In this document: positions 54,624 through 64,000 of the stretch, one piece after another
Layout: every line of letters begins with the position of its first letter
Numbering within the stretch: the stretch's first letter is position 1
Origin: an uncultured Clostridia bacterium
GTDB taxonomy: Bacteria > Bacillota > Clostridia > TANB77 > CAG-508
Reading direction: 5' to 3'
DNA: 64,000 nt
NCBI GenBank assembly: GCA_947628735.1
Contig: CANRAY010000003.1
Span: 1 to 64,000, forward strand
Notes under the pieces: model-generated
Told to the model about the DNA's origin: nothing
The model's database searches: none
The model's input: only the letters and a program-made list of their open reading frames with translations
Made by a program: the position numbers and the translations under genes

Positions 54624-56216
54624 TTAATAATAAATCATATAATCTATATCAGGAAATATACAATCTTTTTCTTCAACATCTTTTAGAAATTCTTCGTCAA
54701 TATTATCATCTTTTAATTGATAATAAAATTTAGTAAAACGCCCAATATGATCTTTAATACGTTTTTTAGCATAATCAACCATTGTACCATTTGTAATAAT
54801 AAAAAGCCAATCGCTGCTTTGAGCTAACAACAATTCACGTGCACATTGATTCAAAACACGTCTTTGAATAGAATCTTTATCAGCATTAGGGAAAATGTGA
54901 GAAAGTTCAACCATTCTATCACCAGCAACATGTAAATGTCTATGAACATAATCATTTGTTTGATTTAACCAAACTTCACTATATCCATTAGCACCCCAAC
55001 TAGAACGACAAGGTGTTGCTACTTGCATTAAAGGATATTTATCTATATATTCACTAGGTGTAATTAATTTAAAATTACATTTATCATAGTAAATTTTCTT
55101 AAATAATACATATAACCAATAAGGACCTTCATACCACCAATGCCCATATAATTCAGCATCATAAGGACAAAGAATAATAGGAGGATTGCCAGTAATAGGA
55201 GCAAGAAAATTAATTTGCTTTTCTCTACTATCAAAGAAATGTCCAGCCTGTCTTTCAGCAGAATCTTTAGCCCATTGAACATCATATAAATCTTTATCAC
55301 AATCTTTACCAGTAATACGATGATATTTAATACCAGTATTAACACGTGCACCATTTGAAGCTATATATGGTTTTATATATTCGTAATCAGCATCATAACC
55401 GATATCACGATAAAATTCACGATAATTGAAATCTCCTGGATAACCATTAATAGAGCTCCACACTTGTCTAGAAGATTCAATGTCACGTCCAAATGCAATA
55501 ACTCCTTCTGGAGACACAATAGGTGCAAAAGTACCATAAATAGGGGTAGGGTTTGCATATAAAATACCATGAGATTCTGTAATAATATAATCAATACCAA
55601 ATTCTTTCAAATATTTATCAGCTTCAGGAACATAACCACACTCAGGAAGCCAAATTCCACGAGGTTTACGACCAAAATATTTTTCATAAGTTTGTACACC
55701 AACAGCAATTTGTGCTTTTACAGTATTTTCATTTATATACAAAATAGGAAAATAACCATGCGTTGCTCCACAAGTAATAATTTCTAAAACACCAATATCT
55801 TGGAAATGTTTAAATCCTTGAATTAAATTACATTTATAAATATCCTTAAAAACATGTAAATCATTAGTATATCTATCTAAATAATAATGAGATAATCTAT
55901 TTAAACGTTCATTGTCCTTTGTACGAATAACTTCTTTTTCACAAAGCTCAATATGCTTTTTTACATATTTAATATAACGTTCTTGTAATAACTTATTATC
56001 AAGCATATTAAGAAGAGGGGGTGTAAGTGACATTGTAATACGAAAGTCAACTTTTTCCTCCTCTAATTTTTGAAAATTTAAAAGAAGTGGTATATATGTT
56101 TCAGAAATGGCTTCATAAAGCCATTGTTCTTCTAAATAATCTTCACTTTCTGGATGATGAATGAAAGGTAAGTGTGCATGTAACACAAAACTTACATATC
56201 CTTTTTCTTTTGCCAT
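54624..56216 (-). CDS. GH57 family protein (putative 1,4-alpha-glucan branching enzyme, DUF1957)
   Basis: YVSFVLHAHLPFIHHPE, GIWLPECGYVPEADKYLKEFGIDYIITE, PYDAELYGHWWYEGPYWL, SSWGANGYSEVWLN. Confidence 0.92.
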   Translation of the reverse strand: MAKEKGYVSFVLHAHLPFIHHPESEDYLEEQWLYEAISETYIPLLLNFQKLEEEKVDFRITMSLTPPLLNMLDNKLLQERYIKYVKKHIELCEKEVIRTKDNERLNRLSHYYLDRYTNDLHVFKDIYKCNLIQGFKHFQDIGVLEIITCGATHGYFPILYINENTVKAQIAVGVQTYEKYFGRKPRGIWLPECGYVPEADKYLKEFGIDYIITESHGILYANPTPIYGTFAPIVSPEGVIAFGRDIESSRQVWSSINGYPGDFNYREFYRDIGYDADYEYIKPYIASNGARVNTGIKYHRITGKDCDKDLYDVQWAKDSAERQAGHFFDSREKQINFLAPITGNPPIILCPYDAELYGHWWYEGPYWLYVLFKKIYYDKCNFKLITPSEYIDKYPLMQVATPCRSSWGANGYSEVWLNQTNDYVHRHLHVAGDRMVELSHIFPNADKDSIQRRVLNQCARELLLAQSSDWLFIITNGTMVDYAKKRIKDHIGRFTKFYYQLKDDNIDEEFLKDVEEKDCIFPDIDYMIYY

Positions 56217-56254
56217 TTCTTTGCTCCTTTGATTTGAAATAAAATACGAAAATC

Positions 56255-57523
56255 CTATTTAAAAGTAGGACTGCTACTAGATGAAGGTAAATTTAATCCA
56301 AATCCATCAGAAATAAGTTCGTCCTTATATAATTCTTTATATAAATCATAAATACTATAAATTCTACCAAGATTTCGTAAATAAGAAAGAGAAGAGATAC
56401 TTCTTTCTTCTATAAAATTTGTTTTTACATTTCTGAAAAATACACTTTTACCCAATTGATCAAATAAAATATGATCATTAGGTGCCTCGATAGTATTAGA
56501 AGATATAACATATAAGTATTCATTTATATAGTAAGGTTGTGTATCAGAAGAACTAGAATCTGAATTATATTTAAATCTTCTACCAAGTTCAACATGATAA
56601 TCACAATTAGGATCATTAATTGGTAAGTACCAACTATTAGCAAAATCATTAATTTCAATCTCAAAAGTATAATTCATAGTTTTATTTTCTATAATTAAAA
56701 CTGGTCTAGTAATTTCAAAGAAGTTGTCACCATATTTTTTCTCAAAAGCTTTTCTATCAGTATCTGAAATATCCCAATAAATAAATAACATATTAGGTGT
56801 TTGAGCTAAAATTTTAACAACGGTTTGATTATATCGGAAAGGCAAATCATAATATTCAATAGTAGTGGCAATAGGCTCTATAACTTTTTTAACTGAAGTC
56901 TTTTTAGAAGAGTTCTTTTTTGCAGTAGATTTTTTTGTAGTAGTTGTTTTAGTAGAAGACTTCTTTGAAGTAGACTTTTTAGTAGTAGTTTTCTTAGCAG
57001 TAGCTTTTTTTGCTGTTTCTTTTTTATCAGCAGTCTTTTTTGGTGCTACTTTTTCAGTAGAAGCTTTAGAAGTAGAACTTGCCTTTTTAGTAGCTGATTT
57101 CTTAGAAGGTACTTTCTTTGGAGTTTCTTCCTTTGCAGTACTTTTCTTTGCACTTGCTTTAGTTGAATCTGCTTTTTTTACAGTTGATTTTGTAGCCACT
57201 TTTTTAGTTGCCTTCTTAGCTGAAACAGAAGAACTTTTCTTAGTAGTAGCTTGTTTTACAAGTGTTTCTGCAACAACTTTTACTTTCTCAGCAACTTTTT
57301 GAAAGGTAGTTTTATTATCAGCTTCAGAAACAGATTTTTTTGAAGTTGTCTTAGAAACTGCTTTTTTAGGAGATTTAGTAACTGCTTTTGTTTCATTTTT
57401 ACTAGTAGATTTTCCAATACTTTTTTTATCATTTTTTATTGTTGATTTTTTTCTAGAAGTACTAGATTTAGCAACTTTTTTTGTATTTAGTTCTTCTTTT
57501 TTTTCTTTTGCGTTTTTAGGCAT
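56255..57523 (-). CDS. DUF4912 protein with N-terminal histone-H1-like Lys/Ser/Thr/Ala tail
   Basis: ~200 aa of KKxxxKKSxxKK low complexity then YDLPFRYNQTVVKILAQTPNMLFIYWDISD. Confidence 0.85.
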   Translation of the reverse strand: MPKNAKEKKEELNTKKVAKSSTSRKKSTIKNDKKSIGKSTSKNETKAVTKSPKKAVSKTTSKKSVSEADNKTTFQKVAEKVKVVAETLVKQATTKKSSSVSAKKATKKVATKSTVKKADSTKASAKKSTAKEETPKKVPSKKSATKKASSTSKASTEKVAPKKTADKKETAKKATAKKTTTKKSTSKKSSTKTTTTKKSTAKKNSSKKTSVKKVIEPIATTIEYYDLPFRYNQTVVKILAQTPNMLFIYWDISDTDRKAFEKKYGDNFFEITRPVLIIENKTMNYTFEIEINDFANSWYLPINDPNCDYHVELGRRFKYNSDSSSSDTQPYYINEYLYVISSNTIEAPNDHILFDQLGKSVFFRNVKTNFIEERSISSLSYLRNLGRIYSIYDLYKELYKDELISDGFGLNLPSSSSSPTFK

Positions 57524-57759
57524 TTTGTCCTCCGATTCTCATTTACAATTATTTCTTTTATATCATATATCAAAGCATAAATAAATTCAAGAGAAAAAGA
57601 CAATAAATTACAAATTTTTCAAATCAATCAAGCAACATAAGTCAGGAAAAGACTTAGAAAAAAACAAAATAAAAAATGAGAATTGACAAAGAAAACTTTT
57701 ATTGATATAAGTAATAAAAATATAAAAGATTGTAATAAAAATAATGGAAGGAAACAAAA

Positions 57760-59034
57760 ATGGAATCAATAAAAACTCGACTACAACAATATACAAAAAA
57801 TAATAAACAAAAATTAAAAGATGTACTCTACATAGCAATTTATACTGTAATTATTATTAGTATATTAACTACAATTGCATATGTAATTACAACTAAAACA
57901 AATTTATATAGTAATGAACTAGAATTTAGATGGGATACAATTCTATCATATGATGATATTTTATACTCAAGAAATGCATATACAGATAATCTTCCATATG
58001 AAAATACAATAGCAACAATTGTAAAACATCCACTTATGAGATTATTTGGAGGAATAGTTACATCAATAGATAATAATTTATTCCAAAACGAAAATATGGG
58101 ACCTAGTGATCATTACTTTCACGTTGTTATTGTACAAATTATTATTAATGCTATTGGATTAATATATTTATATAAAATTCTAAGAGAACAATATAAATTA
58201 CATAATGGTTGGTGCTTTTTATTACTAACAATGTATGAAATAGCGACAGTAACAGTACTTAGTACACTATTAATTGAAACATTTATTATTAGCGGAACAC
58301 TGCTTATCATAAGTTATTATTACCTTAATAAACAAAAATTGATTCCGTCTATTATATTAGGAATTCTTGTGACAGGAATGTGTACAACCAATAGTGTAGC
58401 CTTTGGATTAATGGCGATATTTTTACTAAAAAATAAAAAAGATATATTTAAAGTAGGATTTGGATGTGCCTTTGGAATATTAGCAGTAGCATTTTTACTA
58501 CCATACAGAGATATATTGTTCCAAAATTTCTTTAGCTTAAGCTTTGGAGATGCAGTAATGTACTCACAGCCACAAACAGCTGTATCAACTGCAAAAATGA
58601 TATTCTTTAATTTATTAGCATCACCATTATTTTTCATAAATCAAGTACATGGTCAGGCAAATGGGCTAGATTATGTTAGATTTGAATTAGCGTCTAATCC
58701 ATTTGTATTTGTAGCAACAATTGTATTCTTTGGATGGATTATATATAACATAATAAAAAATATAAAAGATAAACAATTAGCAGGAGCATTAGCATTATTA
58801 GTTTTTAATATGGAATTACATGGAAGTATTAAATTTGGATTATATGAAGGAACGATTTATGGTTTGCATTTCTTATTTGCAGAAATTTTATTATTCGCAT
58901 TTGGATTTAAAATACAAAACAAAAAAGTAAAAATTGCTTTCATTACATGTGCAATACTAATATTAATAATTCAACTAGTATGCAATATACAAGGATTAGC
59001 AAATATTTATCCATACCTTGGAAATTGGAAATAA
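57760..59034 (+). CDS. Polytopic membrane protein of unknown function
   Basis: 424 aa, about 10 hydrophobic segments. Confidence 0.75.
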   Translation: MESIKTRLQQYTKNNKQKLKDVLYIAIYTVIIISILTTIAYVITTKTNLYSNELEFRWDTILSYDDILYSRNAYTDNLPYENTIATIVKHPLMRLFGGIVTSIDNNLFQNENMGPSDHYFHVVIVQIIINAIGLIYLYKILREQYKLHNGWCFLLLTMYEIATVTVLSTLLIETFIISGTLLIISYYYLNKQKLIPSIILGILVTGMCTTNSVAFGLMAIFLLKNKKDIFKVGFGCAFGILAVAFLLPYRDILFQNFFSLSFGDAVMYSQPQTAVSTAKMIFFNLLASPLFFINQVHGQANGLDYVRFELASNPFVFVATIVFFGWIIYNIIKNIKDKQLAGALALLVFNMELHGSIKFGLYEGTIYGLHFLFAEILLFAFGFKIQNKKVKIAFITCAILILIIQLVCNIQGLANIYPYLGNWK

Positions 59035-59067
59035 ATTAAAGTGTATAACAGAATTGCTTTAAATATC

Positions 59068-59096
59068 TTGATTTTCTAAAATAGCTGTGATATAAT
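59068..59096 (+). promoter_or_regulatory. rpsO promoter
   Basis: TTGATT (59068-59073), N17, TATAAT (59091-59096). Confidence 0.65.
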
Positions 59097-59195
59097 AGGC
59101 AAAGTTAAAAAATTGACCTTATACTTAGCTAAAGGATAAACACACCCACTTTAAGCTCAGTTTAAGGCAAATAAAATATAGGAGGTGCTTATAAC

Positions 59196-59459
59196 ATGAC
59201 AAAAGAAAGAAAACAAGAAATCATTGAAACTTATAGAAGAGATGAAAAAGATACTGGTTCACCAGAAGTTCAAATAGCTCTTCTAACAGAAAGAATTAAT
59301 GAATTAACAGAACATCTTAAAGTTCATCAAAAAGATAATCACTCAAGAAGAGGATTATTAAAAATGGTAGGATCAAGAAGAAACCTATTAAACTACTTAT
59401 TAAGGAAAGATGAGCAAAGATATAAAGAAATTGTTGATAAATTAGGATTAAGAAAATAA
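59196..59459 (+). CDS. rpsO: 30S ribosomal protein S15
   Basis: [48 protein letters not shown]. Confidence 0.97.
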   Translation: MTKERKQEIIETYRRDEKDTGSPEVQIALLTERINELTEHLKVHQKDNHSRRGLLKMVGSRRNLLNYLLRKDEQRYKEIVDKLGLRK

Positions 59460-59468
59460 AAACTAACA

Positions 59469-59499
59469 TTGGACGTTTGGCTTATGCTAAAACGTCCAA
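59469..59499 (+). promoter_or_regulatory. Perfect 10-bp hairpin in rpsO-pnp intergenic leader
   Basis: ttggacgttt (59469-59478) / aaacgtccaa (59490-59499), followed by tttt then RBS. Confidence 0.7.
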
Positions 59500-59516
59500 T
59501 TTTCAAGGAGGAAATT

Positions 59517-61634
59517 ATGTTTAAAAGTTATAGTACACAATTAGCAGGAAGAGAACTAACAATTGAAACAGGAAAAATAGCAGGACTAGCTAATGGTAGT
59601 GTTGTTGTAAAATACGGAGACACAGTTGTTATGGTAAATGTTACTGCTGCAAAAGAACCAAAAGAAGGTGTAGATTTTTTCCCACTTTCAGTAGATTATG
59701 AAGAAAAACTATATGCAGTAGGAAAAATTCCAGGAGGATTTACCAAAAGAGAAGGAAAACCTTCAGACAAAGCAATATTAACATCTAGAGCAATAGATAG
59801 ACCATTACGTCCATTATTCCCAAAAGATTTTCGTAATGATGTATGTGTTGTAGCAACAGTCCTTTCAGTAGAACAAGACAATAGCCCAGAAGTATGTAGT
59901 ATGATAGGTGCAGCAGCTGCATTAGCAATTTCAGATATACCATTTGGAGGACCAACAGCAGCAGTAGCTGTAGGTTGGGTTGATGGAGAAATTGTAATTA
60001 ATCCAACAGCTGAGCAAAGAGAGAAAAGTAAATTAACAGCAACTGTAGCAGGAACATTAGAAAAAATTACAATGATTGAAGCAGGAGCAGATGAAATTCC
60101 AAATGATACGATGTTAGAAGCAATAAAAAAAGCACATGAAGAAATCAAAAAGATTTGTAATTTTATATCTGATATCCAAGCAGAAATTGGAAAACCAAAA
60201 TTTGAATATAAATCATTTGCAGTTGATCCTGAATTTTATAAAGAAATTGTTGAAAACTTTAAAGATAGAATGTATCAAGATGTACAAGCTACTGACAAAG
60301 AAGTAAGAGATGCTAACATAGAAAAAATTACAGAAGACATTACAGCATATGTAACTGAAAAGTATGGAGAAGAAACTGCAGAAGAAAGAAAAACAGATAT
60401 TGCAGATAGTGTTCATGATTTAGAAAAAGCATGTGTAAGAGAAATGATATTAGAAGAACACAAACGTCCAGATGGAAGAAAAATAGATGAAATCCGTCCA
60501 CTTTCATGTGAAGTAGATGTATTACCAAGAGTTCACGGAAGTGCTATATTTACAAGAGGACAAACACAAGTTATGTCTGTTGTAACACTTGGAATGAAAA
60601 GTGAAGAACAAATGCTAGATGGAATAGATGAAGAAGAATCAAAAAGATATATGCATCAATACAATTTCCCATCATATAGCGTAGGAGAGGCAAGACCTTC
60701 AAGAGGACCAGGAAGAAGAGAAATTGGACATGGTGCTTTAGCAGAAAAAGCATTAGTTCCAGTATTACCATCAGAAGAAGAATTTCCTTATTCTATGAGA
60801 GTAGTGTCAGAAGTATTATCTTCAAATGGATCAACATCACAAGCTAGTATTTGTGGAAGTACACTTGCTCTTATGGCTGCCGGAGTTCCAATTCGTAAAC
60901 CAGTAGCAGGAATTTCAACAGGACTAGTAACAGATAAAAATGATCCAAATAGATATATTATGCTAACAGATATTCAAGGAATAGAAGACTTCTTTGGAGA
61001 TATGGACTTTAAAGTAGGTGGTACAAAAGATGGAATTACAGCAATTCAAGTAGATATAAAAATAGATGGATTAACTTATGATATTATCGCAGAAGCTTTT
61101 GCAAGAACAAAAGTAGCAAGAGATTATATTTTAGATGAAATCATGCTACCAGTAATTTCAGAACCAAGAAAAGAAGTTTCAAAATATGCACCAAGAATAT
61201 TAACATCAAAGATTAGTGTAGATAAAATAAAAGATGTTATCGGACCTGGCGGAAAAATGATTAATAAAATTATAGATGAAACAGGTGTAAAAATAGACAT
61301 CGAAGAAGACGGAAGTGTATGCGTATATAGTAATGATATGGATAGTGCACAAAAGGCAATGAAAATGATAGAAAATATAGCAAGAGAAATCGAAGTAAAT
61401 GGTATATATGATGGAGTTGTTACAAGAATAATGTCATTCGGTGCTTTTGTTGATGTTGGAGGAGGAAAAGAAGGTTTACTACATATTTCAAAAATATCAA
61501 GCAAAAGAGTAGAAAAAGTAGAAGATGTCCTATCAGTTGGTGACGAAGTTACTGTAAAAGTATATGAGATAGATAATCAAGGAAGAATTAATCTTACTAT
61601 GAAAGACTTAGAGGCAAGTCAACAAGAAGAATAA
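59517..61634 (+). CDS. pnp: Polyribonucleotide nucleotidyltransferase (start corrected from 59469)
   Basis: [29 protein letters not shown] + S1 C-terminus; RBS aaggagg before ATG 59517. Confidence 0.97.
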   Translation: MFKSYSTQLAGRELTIETGKIAGLANGSVVVKYGDTVVMVNVTAAKEPKEGVDFFPLSVDYEEKLYAVGKIPGGFTKREGKPSDKAILTSRAIDRPLRPLFPKDFRNDVCVVATVLSVEQDNSPEVCSMIGAAAALAISDIPFGGPTAAVAVGWVDGEIVINPTAEQREKSKLTATVAGTLEKITMIEAGADEIPNDTMLEAIKKAHEEIKKICNFISDIQAEIGKPKFEYKSFAVDPEFYKEIVENFKDRMYQDVQATDKEVRDANIEKITEDITAYVTEKYGEETAEERKTDIADSVHDLEKACVREMILEEHKRPDGRKIDEIRPLSCEVDVLPRVHGSAIFTRGQTQVMSVVTLGMKSEEQMLDGIDEEESKRYMHQYNFPSYSVGEARPSRGPGRREIGHGALAEKALVPVLPSEEEFPYSMRVVSEVLSSNGSTSQASICGSTLALMAAGVPIRKPVAGISTGLVTDKNDPNRYIMLTDIQGIEDFFGDMDFKVGGTKDGITAIQVDIKIDGLTYDIIAEAFARTKVARDYILDEIMLPVISEPRKEVSKYAPRILTSKISVDKIKDVIGPGGKMINKIIDETGVKIDIEEDGSVCVYSNDMDSAQKAMKMIENIAREIEVNGIYDGVVTRIMSFGAFVDVGGGKEGLLHISKISSKRVEKVEDVLSVGDEVTVKVYEIDNQGRINLTMKDLEASQQEE

Positions 61635-61758
61635 AAACAATTAAAATTAAATATTGACAGAAATAAAATTTAGCATTATATTTTAGTATAGTACAAAAGA
61701 TAAAAAGTTCAATCGTCATTAAAAGAACAAATAATAAACAAAAGAGGGGAGAACTAAT

Positions 61759-63243
61759 ATGAAGATACAAGACAAACTAAAATCAAATAATGGTATTACA
61801 TTAATAGCATTAGTTGTAACAATTATTATATTAATTATACTTGCAGTAATTAGCATAAATGCTATATTAGGGGAAGATGGATTAATTGCAGATGCAGAAA
61901 AAGCTAGAATAGAACATACACATGGTGTAGTATGGGAAGGCGTAGAATTAGAATATTCAAATTTCTGGACTAATAAAGCAATGGATGGAGGCCACTTAAT
62001 ATCATATTTTCAAGATAGAGAAATAATACCACTTGCAGAACAAGCAGGGGGATATGTTATTAATGTAGAAAAATTAATAGGTCAAAGACAATTTTTGGGA
62101 AATGGAACAGATGGACAAAATGATGTATATAAATTAGAAGAAGTAGATCCAGGAACAAAATATAGAGTAAAATACTATGGAGATAGTGGAGATAGAGTAT
62201 TAGGATATCTAGAAGATGATCTTAATAATATGGAAGAAGAAGGTAAAGAAAATATACAAGTAACAAAAAAAGTAGCTAATACACCAACAAATGGAAAATA
62301 CTATACAGTAGGTGAAACAATACAATATGAATTAACTGTAACTAACCTTAGTGGATTACAAATGACAAATATTCATGTATCAGATATATTAACAGCAGGA
62401 GGAAAAGAATACAAACCAGGTGATGGAACTAACAATATTAAAGTAACATCTGGAAATGTTACAGAAAATAATGGAGATTTTGTTATATCTTCTTTAAATG
62501 CACACTCAAGTGTTACTATTACTTGTGAATATACGGTACAAGAAAATGATGGTGCAACCGGAGATGTTGTATTAAACAAAGTAACAAATGTAACTGCAGA
62601 TCAAACTGTTGTATTAAAAGGTGAATTACCTCAAGTAGAAGTGGATGTTTCAAATTATTTCATAGTAGAAGTATCAATAGACATGGAACAGATTATAGAA
62701 AATATTATTATAGAAGAAGCTAGAAAAGAACTAGTTACAGATAGAAATCCACATCCAGCATATACAAATAACCCTGAATTAGAAGCAAAAGTAGCAGAAA
62801 AGGAGACAGGTGATTGGCAAACAAAATATTGGAATCTAATAGATCAAGCTGTAAGAAGACATAACTTGACATGGGCAGATATTACACATACTACATTCAC
62901 CATAGAATGTAGTCCAAATGATGGTGAAGATCAAAATATAGAAATAGAATTTACACCAAATGAAAGAGACTTAAATACACAAACAATTAGAAAAAAAGTT
63001 TATATAACAACTGATTGTGACTCAATTATGGTATATGAACAAATGCCACAAGTAACGAAAAAACATAGTGAAGCTTATGAATATGGAGAAGATAATTTAT
63101 ATATTCCAAAAGAATATATAATATCTGGAGATGAAAATAATATATATGTAGATTTAACAAGTGATGATGAGAATGATCATATAGCAAGATTGGAAAATAG
63201 CTGGACTACTTATTTTGACGAAAGTGCTGAAAATGACTCATAG
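61759..63243 (+). CDS. Type-IV-pilin-like N-terminus fused to DUF11-like surface domain
   Basis: KSNNGITLIALVVTIIILIILAVISINAILG; VTKKVANTPTNGKYYTVGETIQYELTVTNLSGLQMTNIHVSDIL. Confidence 0.8.
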   Translation: MKIQDKLKSNNGITLIALVVTIIILIILAVISINAILGEDGLIADAEKARIEHTHGVVWEGVELEYSNFWTNKAMDGGHLISYFQDREIIPLAEQAGGYVINVEKLIGQRQFLGNGTDGQNDVYKLEEVDPGTKYRVKYYGDSGDRVLGYLEDDLNNMEEEGKENIQVTKKVANTPTNGKYYTVGETIQYELTVTNLSGLQMTNIHVSDILTAGGKEYKPGDGTNNIKVTSGNVTENNGDFVISSLNAHSSVTITCEYTVQENDGATGDVVLNKVTNVTADQTVVLKGELPQVEVDVSNYFIVEVSIDMEQIIENIIIEEARKELVTDRNPHPAYTNNPELEAKVAEKETGDWQTKYWNLIDQAVRRHNLTWADITHTTFTIECSPNDGEDQNIEIEFTPNERDLNTQTIRKKVYITTDCDSIMVYEQMPQVTKKHSEAYEYGEDNLYIPKEYIISGDENNIYVDLTSDDENDHIARLENSWTTYFDESAENDS

Positions 63244-63266
63244 TAAAACAATAAAACAATAGAAAA

Positions 63267-63305
63267 TATATCCTTTTATATTTAATTATATAAAAGGGTA
63301 TTTTT
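63267..63305 (+). terminator. Terminator
   Basis: atatccttttatat ttaat tatataaaagggtattttttt. Confidence 0.7.
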
Positions 63306-63457
63306 TTATTAATATTTTATTAATATCAATTTTTAAAGTTGCAAAAAATGTAAAATGATAGTATAATAATAAAGGTAATTTTTTAAATGAAATCGGAATA
63401 CAGAAATAAGCTAAGAGCATAATAATATAAAGGAAAAAGAGATAAAAGGAGAAAAAA

Positions 63458-64000
63458 ATGGAATACATATATATGGTGCAACAGGCACTAGTATGGATTA
63501 TTACAATATTCTGGATATATCAATTTATCATTAGTATATGTTCATTAGTAAAATTAAAAGAAAAACCAATTATAGAAGAAAAAGTAAATCGATTTATGGC
63601 TATTATACCAGCCCATAACGAAGAAAATGTTATTGGACCATTAGTAAAAAGTTTAAGAGAACAAAGATATCCAAAAGAATATTTTGATATTTATGTAATT
63701 GCTGATAACTGTACAGATAGAACGGCAGAAATTGCGAAAAGAGAAGGCGCAATTGTATATAAAAGATTTGATGAAAAAAATAAAACAAAAGGCCATGCTT
63801 TAAAATGGTTTTTAGACCAGAAAATCAAAGAAGATGCTCCATATGATGCATTTTGCATATTTGACGCAGATAACATTGTAGATAAAAACTTCTTAAAGGC
63901 AATGAATAAAAAATTATGTCAAGGAGAAGAAGTAGTACAAGGATATAGAGATATAAAAAATCCAACAGATAGTTGGGTTACAGCAGGATATGCTATTTTC
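63458..64000 (+). CDS. Membrane glycosyltransferase family 2 (3' truncated by window)
   Basis: MAIIPAHNEENVIGPLVKSLREQRYPKEYFDIYVIADNCTDRTAEIAKREGA...FCIFDADNIV. Confidence 0.92.
   Translation, partial: MEYIYMVQQALVWIITIFWIYQFIISICSLVKLKEKPIIEEKVNRFMAIIPAHNEENVIGPLVKSLREQRYPKEYFDIYVIADNCTDRTAEIAKREGAIVYKRFDEKNKTKGHALKWFLDQKIKEDAPYDAFCIFDADNIVDKNFLKAMNKKLCQGEEVVQGYRDIKNPTDSWVTAGYAIF

Noticed and set aside
56865-57302. 145-aa hydrophobic plus-strand ORF (FFAVDFFVVVV...)
   Set aside because: Antisense reading of the Lys-rich tail of the DUF4912 gene; Lys codons read in reverse give Phe/Val/Leu
57097-57480. Tandem-repeat-like DNA in the DUF4912 tail considered as CRISPR/minisatellite
   Set aside because: Repeats are coding Lys/Ser/Thr low complexity with irregular period, not spacer-separated direct repeats

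Overview
The window is a 64-kb stretch of an AT-rich, spore-forming Firmicute chromosome (Clostridia-like, inferred from gene content). Most of it is core genome: pyrG, nth, rpmB, ruvA-rarA, recG, T-box-valS, spoIIAA-spoIIAB-sigF-spoIID-spoIIQ-like, addA, recD2, comF, spoVT, a glycolytic operon gap-(DUF1653)-pgk-tpiA-gpmI-(YezG-like)-eno, tRNA-Gln(CTG), dxs, ylmH, folD, dprA, an alpha-glucan cluster (GT35 phosphorylase, GH57, DUF4912), rpsO-pnp and surface proteins.

The observations most worth a second look are: (1) a 24-aa SpoVM-like ORF missing from the ORF track, next to rpmB, preceded by a 49-aa membrane micro-ORF; (2) an 86-aa protein made of degenerate 'KVxxFLFxEI' repeats next to spoVT; (3) a YezG/DUF600 (polymorphic-toxin immunity family) gene inside the glycolytic operon; (4) a large uncharacterised gene after tRNA-Gln split by two or more frameshifts; (5) four GC-elevated single-gene cassettes, each with its own strong terminator; (6) a stand-alone KAP-like P-loop NTPase; (7) a DUF4912 protein with a ~200-aa histone-H1-like Lys-rich tail in the glucan cluster; (8) remnants of a REP-like palindromic element, one at the spoIIAA/spoIIAB junction; (9) structured leaders, including a perfect 20-bp inverted repeat before pyrG and a three-hairpin leader at ~27.43-27.52 kb.

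No CRISPR array, intact transposase or prophage was seen. No complete new multi-gene system is proven. All family calls are by eye from the translations, with no database search.
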